From Maribacter arcticus (GTDB lineage Bacteria; Bacteroidota; Bacteroidia; Flavobacteriales; Flavobacteriaceae): a stretch of DNA of 64,000 nt. Location: contig NZ_FUYL01000002.1 in NCBI RefSeq assembly GCF_900167935.1, positions 248,001 through 312,000 of the forward strand, given 5' to 3'. A program made the translations under genes and the position numbers. This document shows positions 9,078 through 18,063 of the stretch, in pieces. The notes under the pieces were generated by a model that was not told where the DNA came from, made no database searches, and saw only the letters and a program-made list of their open reading frames with translations. Positions within the stretch are counted from its first letter, which is position 1; each line of letters begins with the position of its first letter.

Positions 9078-10048
9078 TACTTCATTTTTGATTTATCTGG
9101 ATTTAGCATATGGTATACCCATTGCTTACCCCAATTATTTAATTCTTGATCTGAGTATAACTCTGGAAAGAATACAATTTTTTGAAAACTAGGTGGCAAA
9201 TATTCCTTCCAATTTGTGCCCCCAGTTGCTTCAATATCACCAGACTCTCTTCTTAAATATCTATGAGCAGAACCCATATGCATTAATTGCCAATTGATAT
9301 TAGCATTTATATCTAAGGTTTTTAGCGCTTCAACCAATGATTCATTTTTCTTTAAATCACCGGGCAAACTTAGGTATTTATGATAGATAGTTGTGCTTTT
9401 TACTTGCTTTGCTATTCTAATCAATCTAGGAGTATACCTATATTCAAATTGTTTTAAGGTAAGGGTCTTTTCGCCGGTGCTAATATCGGTAGCTCCTTTT
9501 TTCCAGTAAATATGCTCGTACAATTCTTCTATTTTACTTTCTGAGGAGTATTGATCTCTTTCTGACACATGAACCAAATTTTCTAAAGGTGTTGCGTAAA
9601 TCTCAATCATTCTAAACTGCGCAGATTGAAAGCCACTTGCAGGAAGCAAAGCCATACGATATTGTAAAAACTGCTCACGCTCCATTCCTTTAATCATAAC
9701 ACTAAAGGAGGATATTAACACGGTGTAGTAACTATTTATTCTTCTTAATTTCTCAATAAAAAAATCAAGATTACCACTTTTATCATCTACCAATTGCTTT
9801 TGCTCATGTAGAATCAATTTAAAATAGAGTTCGGTAATTTGGTGATACATGATGAAGATTTCTTCATCGGGAAAATGTGTTCGAGGAACTTGTAAACTTA
9901 AAAGGGTATCTAAATGAATATAGTCCCAATACGTTAAATAACGTTGGTGTAATAAGCCATCTAAATAAGAGCTAAGATCTTGCCCAGAATCCTTATATTT
10001 TTCTTCGAGTTTAGATATTTGGGATTTAATCTTCTCTTTATCTTCCAT
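9077..10048 (-). CDS. kynA: Tryptophan 2,3-dioxygenase family protein
   Basis: This 323-residue cytosolic haem enzyme opens the indole ring of tryptophan to N-formylkynurenine, the first step of the kynurenine route. Recognisable elements are LTYWDYIHLDTLLSLQ, the conserved IMYHQITELYFKLILHE helix with the active-site His, QFRMIE in the middle, and a C-terminal SAHRYLRR plus TGGTNWKEYL segment that matches the haem-ligand and substrate-loop region. The length fits Bacteroidota members. It overlaps the M23 gene by one base. A later step, 3-hydroxyanthranilate dioxygenase, is encoded at 57184, so the two are not in one operon. Confidence 0.88.
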   Translation of the reverse strand: MEDKEKIKSQISKLEEKYKDSGQDLSSYLDGLLHQRYLTYWDYIHLDTLLSLQVPRTHFPDEEIFIMYHQITELYFKLILHEQKQLVDDKSGNLDFFIEKLRRINSYYTVLISSFSVMIKGMEREQFLQYRMALLPASGFQSAQFRMIEIYATPLENLVHVSERDQYSSESKIEELYEHIYWKKGATDISTGEKTLTLKQFEYRYTPRLIRIAKQVKSTTIYHKYLSLPGDLKKNESLVEALKTLDINANINWQLMHMGSAHRYLRRESGDIEATGGTNWKEYLPPSFQKIVFFPELYSDQELNNWGKQWVYHMLNPDKSKMK

Positions 10049-10055
10049 CTATTGG

Positions 10056-10835
10056 CTAATCCATTATAATTTTAAACTGATGCTTTAGTCCGTTATACCC
10101 ATCAATATCTGCTTTTATTGCCCCTACCGCTAAATCTGCTTTAATTCTAATCGGTATTCTATTTTCGTCATTAGAAACCCATAACGACAAACTTTCTTGT
10201 TCTTTAAATACACGACCAGATTGAACTAAAGGCCTAAATTTTAAACATTCTACTTTCCCGTATTTTGTGTTGACAACTTCCTTACCTAAATATTTAAGTT
10301 TAAAGTTAAAAATACCATCATCGTCATAAAGCATTTTCAGGGTAATTGCCTTTCCCACTTCAAGGTCTTCCGTTTTATAGTTATTCCTTAAGAAGTAAAA
10401 AGCAGATATTAAATCTTGTATATTGTCCTGTAATGTAAAACTAAGCTTTTTCTTGTTTTTTTTATCATTAAGTTCAGCTTTCGACTGCTTATAATCAAAG
10501 TTTATTTCAACGTCTTTTGTATAACCGCCCTCATTAATTTTTCGAACAAATCGATATGGTTTTCCATCATTTTTATCAAAGTAGCTTTCATAAGTGTCAT
10601 CTACCTTAAAAAACCAACTGGCGACACCAGTTGTTTCACCATGCCCAACAACATGATAAACTGGCTTCTCATTAATAGTAGCTGAATTAACTTGCAATGT
10701 GGCATAGCTAGCGTTTAAAAACCCATAATGCATTCTAAACTTCAACCACTCTCCAACGCTAAAAGCAGAATTTTCATTTTGACTTTGAGCAATAAAAAAA
10801 GAAAAAAGAAAGATTAGTATGATAGATTTTCGCAT
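10056..10835 (-). CDS. DUF3108 periplasmic protein
   Basis: This encodes 259 residues from the ATG at 10835, chosen because MRKSIILIFLFSFFIAQSQ is a good signal peptide; the open frame extends 14 codons further upstream. The mature protein carries the DUF3108 pattern: FSVGEWLKFRMHYGFLNAS near the start, then paired beta strands such as DDTYESYFDKNDGKPYRF and a Leu/Arg-rich core ending SLWVSNDENRIPIRIK. DUF3108 proteins are periplasmic lipocalin-like beta proteins with no settled function. It ends 7 bp before the dioxygenase start, so they are probably co-transcribed. Confidence 0.8.
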   Translation of the reverse strand: MRKSIILIFLFSFFIAQSQNENSAFSVGEWLKFRMHYGFLNASYATLQVNSATINEKPVYHVVGHGETTGVASWFFKVDDTYESYFDKNDGKPYRFVRKINEGGYTKDVEINFDYKQSKAELNDKKNKKKLSFTLQDNIQDLISAFYFLRNNYKTEDLEVGKAITLKMLYDDDGIFNFKLKYLGKEVVNTKYGKVECLKFRPLVQSGRVFKEQESLSLWVSNDENRIPIRIKADLAVGAIKADIDGYNGLKHQFKIIMD

Positions 10836-11188
10836 AGCCTTTAATTTAAAGCAAAAGTAATAATTGAGAGCTCTCAATTATTACTGTTACACTATCTTAA
10901 ACAAATTTTATTCCAAAGTATTGCATAAAAAAAGCCCAGTCTAAAAACTGGGCTTTTCCTAAATAACCAACCAAACTTTAAATTATGAAAAACCACTACT
11001 TAAAGTTGTAAGGGAACCACCCCTTAGCTAGTGTAAATTTAAGACACATTTTAATACCCAACGTACGGTTTAACTTACTTTAATGATAACCTTAACAGTT
11101 ATTCACACTTCAGATTAATATTTGGGAAACTATTAAGAATAAAGGGGAGTTAGAAATTTTTTTGATGAGTTTCAAATCTGTTTTCTGT
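10836..11188. other. Gene-free stretch with terminator and shared motif
   Basis: No credible protein gene is seen in these 353 bases. They hold the hairpin at 10930-10957, the motif AACCAACCAAACTTTAAATT at 10965-10984 followed by an ATG with only an 8-codon frame, and a small hairpin AAGGG...CCCTT near 11010-11025. A very similar motif occurs next to terminators at 49153 and 60038 (see findings). The layout would suit a small RNA or a long 3' region of the patatin gene. Confidence 0.4.
10930..10957 (-). terminator. Intrinsic terminator downstream of patatin gene
   Basis: An 11-bp stem (AAAAGCCCAGT / ACTGGGCTTTT) with loop ctaaaa, followed by a T run on the minus strand. It lies about 230 bp after the patatin gene stop and about 95 bp before the DUF3108 start. 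Confidence 0.8.
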
Positions 11189-13489
11189 CTAGAACCAATA
11201 GCCCACACTTACGAAAAACTGTGACCTCTCAGTTTCTGGTGACCAAGAGTACATAAGATTAACCGGACCCAAAAATGACTCCCAACCATACCCAACCCCA
11301 TAGCCAGAATATGTTGGTGCTTTGAACCAATCTCCAGTTCTAAAAAGATCATCATCTACATTGGCAAAATTAGCAGTGAACATTACATGATTTTTCTTCG
11401 CGAACTCAAAATCTAATCTTGCATATGCTTTAACAAAACTATTACCTGGCAGGCTTAGGAAATCATAACCGACGAAAGGGGTGAAATTATTTATAAAATC
11501 AGTGCCATAACCGCCTAGAACGAAATCATATGTGGTAACATTAGAGACTCCCAATTTAAAGCCGCCTTCGGTTTCTAGATTTAAGGATAGATTTTTCACT
11601 AAAGGAAAGGCCATACCCATTCTAGCTTTGGAAATAGAAAAATCTTTAAAGTTATTATTGAAATCTGACGATAAAACATAATAATGCATATCACCACTAA
11701 AATATAAGCCTCTCGATGGAAAATACTTGTCATCATAAGTATCTAACTTTAACGCCCCATATGCACTTACATAATTACTTTTTTCAAAATATGTTCGCCC
11801 ATTATCTGTAGTGGTATTTATAGTTAGGTCAGTATTGGGAATATCACCAAATGTTCTAGTACTGTATTGCAAATACTTAAATTCCGCACCTAAAGTAAAA
11901 GCAAACTCCTCTTTTATAACAGTTTGAATATATAGCTGATTAGTAAAATCAGATACAGCAAGGTTAATTGTATTAATTCTAGAACTTGGGGTAACATCAA
12001 AATTGTCTCCTATAAGGTCAAAATCTATCTCCTGTTCAAAATCATTAAATCTAGAATTAACACCAAAACTCCAATACGAACCTTTGTCTACATAATATTC
12101 AAAATTGTACCTAATATTATCCCCTAGAATCAAATCAAAAGACGCTACATCATCCTTAGATAATATTCTACGTTTGGTAAGATTGATTATTGCAGCACTT
12201 TTATATAAATCATCAAAATGAGCACCTAATCTTAAAAAAGAGGTATTGGGTGTTTCATCTAAGGGTAAAATTAAATCTTCACCATCATTTATATTATTTA
12301 ATAATTTATATCTAATGGTTTTAAAGTTACCTGTGGCGGCCAAATTACCAATGCCTTGCTGCAATTTCTTAAAGCTTATAGATTCATCTAAATTAAATCT
12401 TAGCTTCCCTTTTATATATCCTCTAGTATGACTTGTGTTGCCATCAATCAACAATCTATTTATAGTTAGCTGTTGGTCCGAATCGACGGCAGTCATATAG
12501 TTTTTATCTTTCTTAGTCTTTGTTCCCAATGCTCTAAGTTCATCTATTTTTAAATTTGCAGCATCTACCCCTGTTTGAATAATAGCATTTAACTTATTGA
12601 ATTCAATTACAGAATATTTTTCTATTTGTGGCTTTATATAGACATCGGTTTTTGCAGATTTTATTTTCATATCTGCCACCGTTCTATAATTATTAATTTG
12701 CAATAAGATTTCTGTCGCAGACAAAAGCGCTTCTCTATCGGATAGGTCATGCTGCACATCTACACCAATAATAATATCTGCACCCATAGCCAGAACCTCA
12801 TCGATAGGATAGTTATTGACCACGCCACCATCTATTAAAACCTTATCGTTTATTACTGAAGGCTCAAAGAGTGAAGGCAATGTACCACTGGCCAATATTG
12901 CTTCAGGCAAATAACCCGAATCTAAAACCACCTGCTTACCTGTTTCTATATCTGTGGCCACACAAACAAACGGAGTAGGTAATTTATCAAAGTCTTCAAT
13001 ATCTTTTACGTGATACAAAAGCCTAACCAATTCATTATAAATATTTTGCCCACCTGAGTAGGCAGGTGGAACGGAAACCTTAAAATTATTGAAAGGCAGG
13101 GTCAACGAATACCGCTCAGCGTCCTCTTTTTCATAAAATGTTTTAGCACTTCTTGGAAGATTATCTTGAATAAGCGTTCCAAAATTGGTTTCATTAAACA
13201 TGGAGTCTAACTCCGTAGCCGTATAACCCGCAGCATACAAAGCACCAACAATTGCGCCCATACTTGAACCTCCTATATAATCTAATTCTATTCCTGCCTC
13301 CTCAATTACTTTTAAAGCGCCAATGTGCGCCATTCCTTTTGCTCCACCTCCGCTTAAAACTAATCCTATCTTTGGTCTTTTTTTATCAGAATCTGTCTGC
13401 GCAATTAGACACAAAGAGTTAAGCAACAGAACTGTCACTACCATTAATATACTATTTAAATTGAAACTATTCTTTACGAAAAGACTCAT
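11189..13489 (-). CDS. Patatin-like phospholipase fused to outer-membrane barrel
   Basis: This encodes 766 residues from the ATG at 13489 (an in-frame ATG also exists at 13516). After a signal segment ending CLIAQ comes a patatin domain: oxyanion loop SGGGAKG, nucleophile elbow GGSSMGA, and DGGVVNNYP supplying the Asp of the Ser-Asp dyad. A POTRA-like segment (about 345-410) and a BamA/Omp85-like 16-strand barrel (about 420-766, ending SVGYWF) follow. This is the PlpD or type Vd secretion architecture, in which the barrel delivers or displays the lipase. The gene overlaps the 3' end of uvrC, so it is likely in the uvrC transcript. Confidence 0.9.
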   Translation of the reverse strand: MSLFVKNSFNLNSILMVVTVLLLNSLCLIAQTDSDKKRPKIGLVLSGGGAKGMAHIGALKVIEEAGIELDYIGGSSMGAIVGALYAAGYTATELDSMFNETNFGTLIQDNLPRSAKTFYEKEDAERYSLTLPFNNFKVSVPPAYSGGQNIYNELVRLLYHVKDIEDFDKLPTPFVCVATDIETGKQVVLDSGYLPEAILASGTLPSLFEPSVINDKVLIDGGVVNNYPIDEVLAMGADIIIGVDVQHDLSDREALLSATEILLQINNYRTVADMKIKSAKTDVYIKPQIEKYSVIEFNKLNAIIQTGVDAANLKIDELRALGTKTKKDKNYMTAVDSDQQLTINRLLIDGNTSHTRGYIKGKLRFNLDESISFKKLQQGIGNLAATGNFKTIRYKLLNNINDGEDLILPLDETPNTSFLRLGAHFDDLYKSAAIINLTKRRILSKDDVASFDLILGDNIRYNFEYYVDKGSYWSFGVNSRFNDFEQEIDFDLIGDNFDVTPSSRINTINLAVSDFTNQLYIQTVIKEEFAFTLGAEFKYLQYSTRTFGDIPNTDLTINTTTDNGRTYFEKSNYVSAYGALKLDTYDDKYFPSRGLYFSGDMHYYVLSSDFNNNFKDFSISKARMGMAFPLVKNLSLNLETEGGFKLGVSNVTTYDFVLGGYGTDFINNFTPFVGYDFLSLPGNSFVKAYARLDFEFAKKNHVMFTANFANVDDDLFRTGDWFKAPTYSGYGVGYGWESFLGPVNLMYSWSPETERSQFFVSVGYWF

Positions 13490-15260
13490 ATATCTTCTTG
13501 GCTTTTGACGCTCCAACTTCTTGGCTTAGGCTTTCTATAGTAGCCTCTTTTACGCGTTTAACAGATTTAAATTTTTTCAATAACTGTTGAGCTGTTTTTT
13601 CACCAACCCCATCTATACCCTCTAACTCAGAATTAATAGCTCCTTTACTTCTTTTATTTCTATGAAAGGTTATGCCAAACCTATGCGCTTCATTCCTTAA
13701 AAATTGTATAATCTTTAAACTTTCAGACTTTTTATCTAAATAAAGAGGAATCGAATCTTCCGGAAAATAGATTTCCTCTAATCGTTTCGCAATCCCTATA
13801 ATAGCAATTTTCCCTCTTAGCCCTAAAATATCAAGGCTTTTTAAGGCAGAAGACAATTGCCCTTTTCCGCCATCGATTACGATAAGCTGAGGAAGTGGTT
13901 GCATTTCTTCTTGTAACCTCTTATATCTGCGATAAACAACTTCTTCCATTGAAGCAAAGTCGTCTGGCCCAGTAACCGTTTTAATATTATAATGTCTGTA
14001 CTCTTTTTTAGAAGGCTTACCATCTTTAAAAACAACACATGCCGCCACCGGATTACTCCCTTGTATATTACTATTATCAAAACATTCTATATGCCTAGGC
14101 TCTGCAGATAACCTTATATCCTTCTTCATTTGAGCCATAATCCTATTCGTATGACGGTCAGGATCAATTATCTTAATCTGATTAAACCGCTCTTGCCTAA
14201 AGAATTTGGCATTACGTTCAGACAAGTCTAGTATACGCTTTTTATCTCCTAATTTCGGTATAGTAACTTTCAACCCTGTAGACACAGCTAATTTAAAAGG
14301 AACATATAATTCTTTAGAATCTGATTTAAAACGCTCTCTAATTTCAACAATAGCAAGCTCTAGTAAATCTTCATCTTGCTCTTCAAGTTTCTTTTTTATT
14401 TCCATCGTATGCGACCGAATAATTGAACCATGGGCCAATTGTAGAAAGTTTATATAAGCGAAAGAATTGTCTGAAATTATACTGAACACATCAACATTAC
14501 TAATCTTAGGATTCACTATAGTTGACTTTACCTGATAGTTTTTCAGTACATCTATTTTATCCTTAATTTTTTGAGCCTCCTCAAATCTCATTTCGGCGGC
14601 CAACATTTTCATTTGACCTTTAAAGTAGGTAATTGACGACTTAAAATTTCCTTTAACAATTTGACGTATGTCTTCTATTTGTCGGTCATATTCAGCAAAA
14701 GTTTGATGGCCCTCACATGGGCCTTTACAATTACCTAAATGATATTCTAAGCAAACTTTATACTTACCCGCATTTATTTTTTCTGCAGACAAATCATAAT
14801 TACATGTTCGCAAAGGGTAAACACTCTTTATTAAATCTAAAAGAATTCGAACCGTTTTCATACTAGTATACGGACCGTAATATTCTGACCCATCTTTTAT
14901 AACTCTCCTAGTAGGAAAAAATCTTGGGAAACGCTCGTTCTTTAAACAAAGCCAAGGGTATGATTTATCATCCTTTAGCAATACATTATACCGAGGCCTT
15001 AATTCTTTTATCAGATTATTCTCAAGCAATAAGGCATCTGACTCTGTTGGAACAACAATATGCTTGATAGAACTTATTTTTTTTACCAATACCCGAGTCT
15101 TACCATACTCATGGTTTTTATTAAAATAAGAGGAAACTCTTTTCTTTAAATTCTTAGCCTTGCCAACGTATAAAATACCGTCATTACTATCATAGAATTG
15201 ATAGACCCCTGGGCTAGTGGGCAATGAACTTAATTGTATATTTAAGGGGATTTCAGACAT
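13467..15260 (-). CDS. uvrC: UvrABC excision nuclease subunit C
   Basis: This 597-residue protein makes both incisions in nucleotide-excision repair together with UvrB. It has the GIY-YIG nuclease domain at the N-terminus (PGVYQFYDSN, LYVGKAKNLKKRV), a UvrB-binding UVR motif around residues 205-240, the RNase H-like second nuclease (IECFDNSNIQGSNPV around 370) and a C-terminal helix-hairpin-helix pair (GIDGVGEKTAQQLLKKF, about 545-590). Length and order are standard. Its final 23 bp overlap the patatin gene start. Confidence 0.97.
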   Translation of the reverse strand: MSEIPLNIQLSSLPTSPGVYQFYDSNDGILYVGKAKNLKKRVSSYFNKNHEYGKTRVLVKKISSIKHIVVPTESDALLLENNLIKELRPRYNVLLKDDKSYPWLCLKNERFPRFFPTRRVIKDGSEYYGPYTSMKTVRILLDLIKSVYPLRTCNYDLSAEKINAGKYKVCLEYHLGNCKGPCEGHQTFAEYDRQIEDIRQIVKGNFKSSITYFKGQMKMLAAEMRFEEAQKIKDKIDVLKNYQVKSTIVNPKISNVDVFSIISDNSFAYINFLQLAHGSIIRSHTMEIKKKLEEQDEDLLELAIVEIRERFKSDSKELYVPFKLAVSTGLKVTIPKLGDKKRILDLSERNAKFFRQERFNQIKIIDPDRHTNRIMAQMKKDIRLSAEPRHIECFDNSNIQGSNPVAACVVFKDGKPSKKEYRHYNIKTVTGPDDFASMEEVVYRRYKRLQEEMQPLPQLIVIDGGKGQLSSALKSLDILGLRGKIAIIGIAKRLEEIYFPEDSIPLYLDKKSESLKIIQFLRNEAHRFGITFHRNKRSKGAINSELEGIDGVGEKTAQQLLKKFKSVKRVKEATIESLSQEVGASKAKKIYESFRKE

Positions 15261-15644
15261 AATTTGACACTACTAATTTAGTCTATATTAATCAGTTTAA
15301 ATTACACTACATGTCTATAATCAACAAACAAAATTCTGTAAAAAGTAGTTTTCGAATAAATTGCGAACATGGCATTATTTTAATTAAAAACTGGTAAATC
15401 TTAAAAATATGAACCCTTATTTTACCGCATTGCCAAGTTGATAATTTAGCTAATATCATAAATACTTGATTATCAATTGTTTATATCAAATTTCCTGTTT
15501 GGATATTTACTAGTATGTTAATTTTTACAAAAATTAGTGCAGTTAAACGATAAAAAAGTACTTTTCATAGATATGTATTAATTATTTTACTTATTTTTAA
15601 CTCGATAACAACACAAGTTAGTTTATTAATAATACCAGAATATC
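15261..15644. other. AT-rich gene-free stretch
   Basis: This 384-base region between divergent uvrC and the small ORF at 15645 is very AT-rich. I see no protein gene, tRNA or strong hairpin. It probably holds the promoters of uvrC and of the downstream plus-strand genes. Confidence 0.5.
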
Positions 15645-15731
15645 ATGGAAAGCTATATAATCACTTTAGGAACATATCTTATATTAATGTTATTTTTTAA
15701 GGTATTTTTTGCTGTTGCAGGTAAAGAATAA
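15645..15731 (+). CDS. Possible 28-residue membrane microprotein
   Basis: The frame from ATG at 15645 to TAA at 15729-15731 encodes 28 residues. Residues about 4-25 form a single hydrophobic helix (start MESYIITLGTYLI), followed by a short polar end AGKE, which is a typical single-pass small-protein layout. It sits 33 bp before the cyclo-ligase gene in the same direction and could be co-transcribed. I recognise no family. A chance ORF cannot be excluded in AT-rich DNA; conservation in relatives would decide. Confidence 0.4.
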   Translation: MESYIITLGTYLILMLFFKVFFAVAGKE

Positions 15732-15764
15732 ATTAAAAAACACTAGAGCTAACACTACTTCACT

Positions 15765-16325
15765 ATGCTGAAGAAGGATTTACGCTTAAAATATTCAAGG
15801 TTACGAAATTCAATTACCCCCACTCTTTTAGGCCAGCAAAGTATTGCTATTGCAAATTCTATATTGCAGTTACCTATATGGGAAAATCAATATTTCCACA
15901 TATTTCTTCCTATTGAAAAAAAAACTGAAATAGACACAGAAGGTATTATTTCTATACTTCTTGGCTACGATAAGAATGTTATTGTACCAAAAGTAATTTC
16001 AAATACAGAGTTAGAACACTATTTACTTACCGATAACACGAAGTTCATTACTAATTCATTAAATATACCAGAACCCGTTGATGGTATTACAGTACCTCCT
16101 AATAAACTTGATGTTGTTTTTATACCGCTATTAGCGTTCGATAAATTTGGCAATAGAATTGGATACGGCAAAGGATATTATGACCGGTTTTTAAGTAAGT
16201 GTAAGGCCGGTGTAGTAAAAATAGGTTTATCTCTTTTTGAGCCAGAAGATTTAATCCAAGACATTTCACCTACCGATATTCCGTTAGATTATTGCGTAAC
16301 TCCGGCTAAAACCTATACTTTTTAA
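15765..16325 (+). CDS. 5-formyltetrahydrofolate cyclo-ligase
   Basis: This 186-residue enzyme converts 5-formyl-THF to 5,10-methenyl-THF using ATP. Family signatures are the basic N-terminus (MLKKDLRLKYSRLRNSI), PLLAFDKFGNRIGYGKGYYD (the conserved glycine-rich GYGKGYYDRFL motif) and a late DIPLDYCVTP. Size is normal for the bacterial enzyme (YgfA-type). It is convergent with lspA, and the two stop codons overlap by four bases. Confidence 0.93.
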   Translation: MLKKDLRLKYSRLRNSITPTLLGQQSIAIANSILQLPIWENQYFHIFLPIEKKTEIDTEGIISILLGYDKNVIVPKVISNTELEHYLLTDNTKFITNSLNIPEPVDGITVPPNKLDVVFIPLLAFDKFGNRIGYGKGYYDRFLSKCKAGVVKIGLSLFEPEDLIQDISPTDIPLDYCVTPAKTYTF

Positions 16326-16984
16326 TTATTTTGACTCTGAGAAGAATTATTCTCTACAACTGTTGAGTCTTCTTCTTTATGAAAGGCCTTTTTATTAAAT
16401 ACCAATAAAATACCAACACCTGTACTTATCGCCGTATCCGCTATATTAAACACGGGCTCGAAAAATCTAAAATTTTGACCACCAACTCCTGGCATCCAAC
16501 TTGGCCATGTGGCATCTACCATCGGGAAATATAACATATCTACCACCTTGCCATAAAACAATTTACCATAAGGTTCGTCTGAAAAAAGAGCAGCAACCCC
16601 GTTATAGCTATCATTAAAAATGATACCATAAAATAAGGAATCTAAAATATTACCTAAAGCACCAGCAAAAATCAAAGAAACTGCCCAAATTAATGTTGTA
16701 GAAGCCTTTTTCTTAATTACATCAAAAAGCCAATACCCTATTCCGAAAATTGCAAACAATCTGAAGATAGTAAGTACCAATTTACCTATATCATCAGAAA
16801 TAGGTAAAATATCACTCAATTTGGCTCCCCAAGCTGCGCCTTCATTCTCAATAAAAAGAATCTTAAACCAGCTAAATACCTCAACAGATTCACCTAGCAC
16901 AAAATGGGTCTTTATATAAATTTTACTTAATTGATCAATAATTAGAATCAATAAAATAAATAGTACAGATTTTTTAATATTCAT
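16322..16984 (-). CDS. lspA: Lipoprotein signal peptidase (signal peptidase II)
   Basis: This encodes 220 residues from the ATG at 16984 (another in-frame ATG lies two codons upstream). It cleaves signal peptides of diacylglyceryl-modified prolipoproteins in the inner membrane. Visible hallmarks are IIDQLSKIYIK in helix 1, NEGAAWG, and the two catalytic Asp motifs GALGNILDSLFYG and FNIADTAIS. The protein is longer than the roughly 160 residues of E. coli because of an inserted loop (about 125-165) and a charged tail, as is usual in Bacteroidota. Several lipoproteins in this window would be its substrates. Confidence 0.95.
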   Translation of the reverse strand: MNIKKSVLFILLILIIDQLSKIYIKTHFVLGESVEVFSWFKILFIENEGAAWGAKLSDILPISDDIGKLVLTIFRLFAIFGIGYWLFDVIKKKASTTLIWAVSLIFAGALGNILDSLFYGIIFNDSYNGVAALFSDEPYGKLFYGKVVDMLYFPMVDATWPSWMPGVGGQNFRFFEPVFNIADTAISTGVGILLVFNKKAFHKEEDSTVVENNSSQSQNN

Positions 16985-17017
16985 GGGCATAAATCAATGA
17001 GGGCAAAAATATAAATA

Positions 17018-17641
17018 TTATTCGGTTTTAATTAATTCTATATTTCCAGTAACTGTTTGTAGCTTATAAATAGGCAATCCTTTTGGAATTAGGTTTAGCG
17101 AGACTTTACCATACTTGCTATTCGCCTCTATCTGAGCAGACTTTGTCAACACACCAATAGAACCACTCTGAGTTCTTACACTGACATTTCCCAAAACTTC
17201 ATTTAATTGACACACACCATCTGATAAAGCTACATTTACCTCTTTATATGTACCATCTATGACTACCCTTGAATTAGTGCCATATATTTCTACATTTTTA
17301 TTTTTTGGAATAGTAAGCTTCAACATTATTGAGATTACCTTATGAGCGCTTAATTTATCGTTAGGGTTTTCAAAACTTGGCACAAAACCAGCTTCAATTA
17401 AAATTGTAGAGCCGTTTACGTCAACCTTTAAGTCTAAGTCTTGACTATATTCACCTTCTATTTCAGCCTCTATAGCTACCTCATTGCCTTGACCGGTATG
17501 CATTTCAATCTTAAAACAATTAGCCGAATTCACTTGAATCAAACTAATATCTTGTGCCAAGATCATTCTTTGCAATTTCTTTTGTGCCTTTAGGCCAAAC
17601 GAAATCAATAACAGACAACATACAACACAAGTTCTCAACAT
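17018..17641 (-). CDS. Secreted beta-helix-like (DUF4097-type) protein
   Basis: This encodes 207 residues with a signal peptide (MLRTCVVCCLLLISFGLKAQ). The mature part is a run of short beta strands with alternating hydrophobic residues (for example NVEIYGTNSRVVIDGTYKEV and VSVRTQSGSIGVLTKSAQIE), the pattern of the DUF4097 or putative-adhesin right-handed beta-helix families. The function is unknown. It lies between lspA and dksA on the same strand. Family placement is by repeat appearance only. Confidence 0.65.
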   Translation of the reverse strand: MLRTCVVCCLLLISFGLKAQKKLQRMILAQDISLIQVNSANCFKIEMHTGQGNEVAIEAEIEGEYSQDLDLKVDVNGSTILIEAGFVPSFENPNDKLSAHKVISIMLKLTIPKNKNVEIYGTNSRVVIDGTYKEVNVALSDGVCQLNEVLGNVSVRTQSGSIGVLTKSAQIEANSKYGKVSLNLIPKGLPIYKLQTVTGNIELIKTE

Positions 17642-17652
17642 TATCGTATTAA

Positions 17653-17674
17653 AAAACGCCCCTAAAGGCGTTTT
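17653..17674 (-). terminator. Intrinsic terminator after dksA
   Basis: An 8-bp stem AAAACGCC / GGCGTTTT with a six-base loop begins 3 bp after the dksA stop codon. The downstream T run on the minus strand is short (TTTTAATACG), so it may be only partly efficient. Confidence 0.6.
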
Positions 17675-17676
17675 AA

Positions 17677-18060
17677 TTATGATTGCATATTCTTAGCTTC
17701 AATGCTAAGTGTAGCATGAGGAACCAGTTTTAACCGTTCCTTATTAATTAGTTTCCCCGTAACACGACAAAGACCATAGGTTTTGTTTTCAATACGTAAC
17801 ATTGCATTCTTAAGGTCACGAATAAACTTCTCTTGCCTAATAGCCAATTGGGTGTTAGCCTCTTTACTCATGGTCTCAGATCCTTCTTCGAAAGCTTTAA
17901 AAGTAGGTGAAGTATCATCCGTACCATTATTACCATCGTTCATATAGGCACTTTTTAAAAGTTCTAAATGACTTTTAGCCTTTTCTATTTTCTCCTCGAT
18001 CAATACTTTAAATTCTGCCAAATCTTTGTCAGAATACCTTACTTTTAAATCTTCTGCCAT
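17677..18060 (-). CDS. TraR/DksA family protein with degenerate zinc finger
   Basis: This encodes 127 residues. DksA-type proteins bind the RNA polymerase secondary channel and modulate transcription with ppGpp. There is a coiled-coil region (about 10-85, acidic tip near DDTSPTF) and the C-terminal globule YGLCRVTGKLINKERL with VPHATLSIEAK. Only one of the four zinc-binding cysteines remains (C98); CRVTG replaces the first CxxC and the second pair is absent. This is common in Bacteroidota. It starts 3 bp after ileS and is surely co-transcribed with it. Confidence 0.9.
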   Translation of the reverse strand: MAEDLKVRYSDKDLAEFKVLIEEKIEKAKSHLELLKSAYMNDGNNGTDDTSPTFKAFEEGSETMSKEANTQLAIRQEKFIRDLKNAMLRIENKTYGLCRVTGKLINKERLKLVPHATLSIEAKNMQS

Positions 18061-18063
18061 CTT

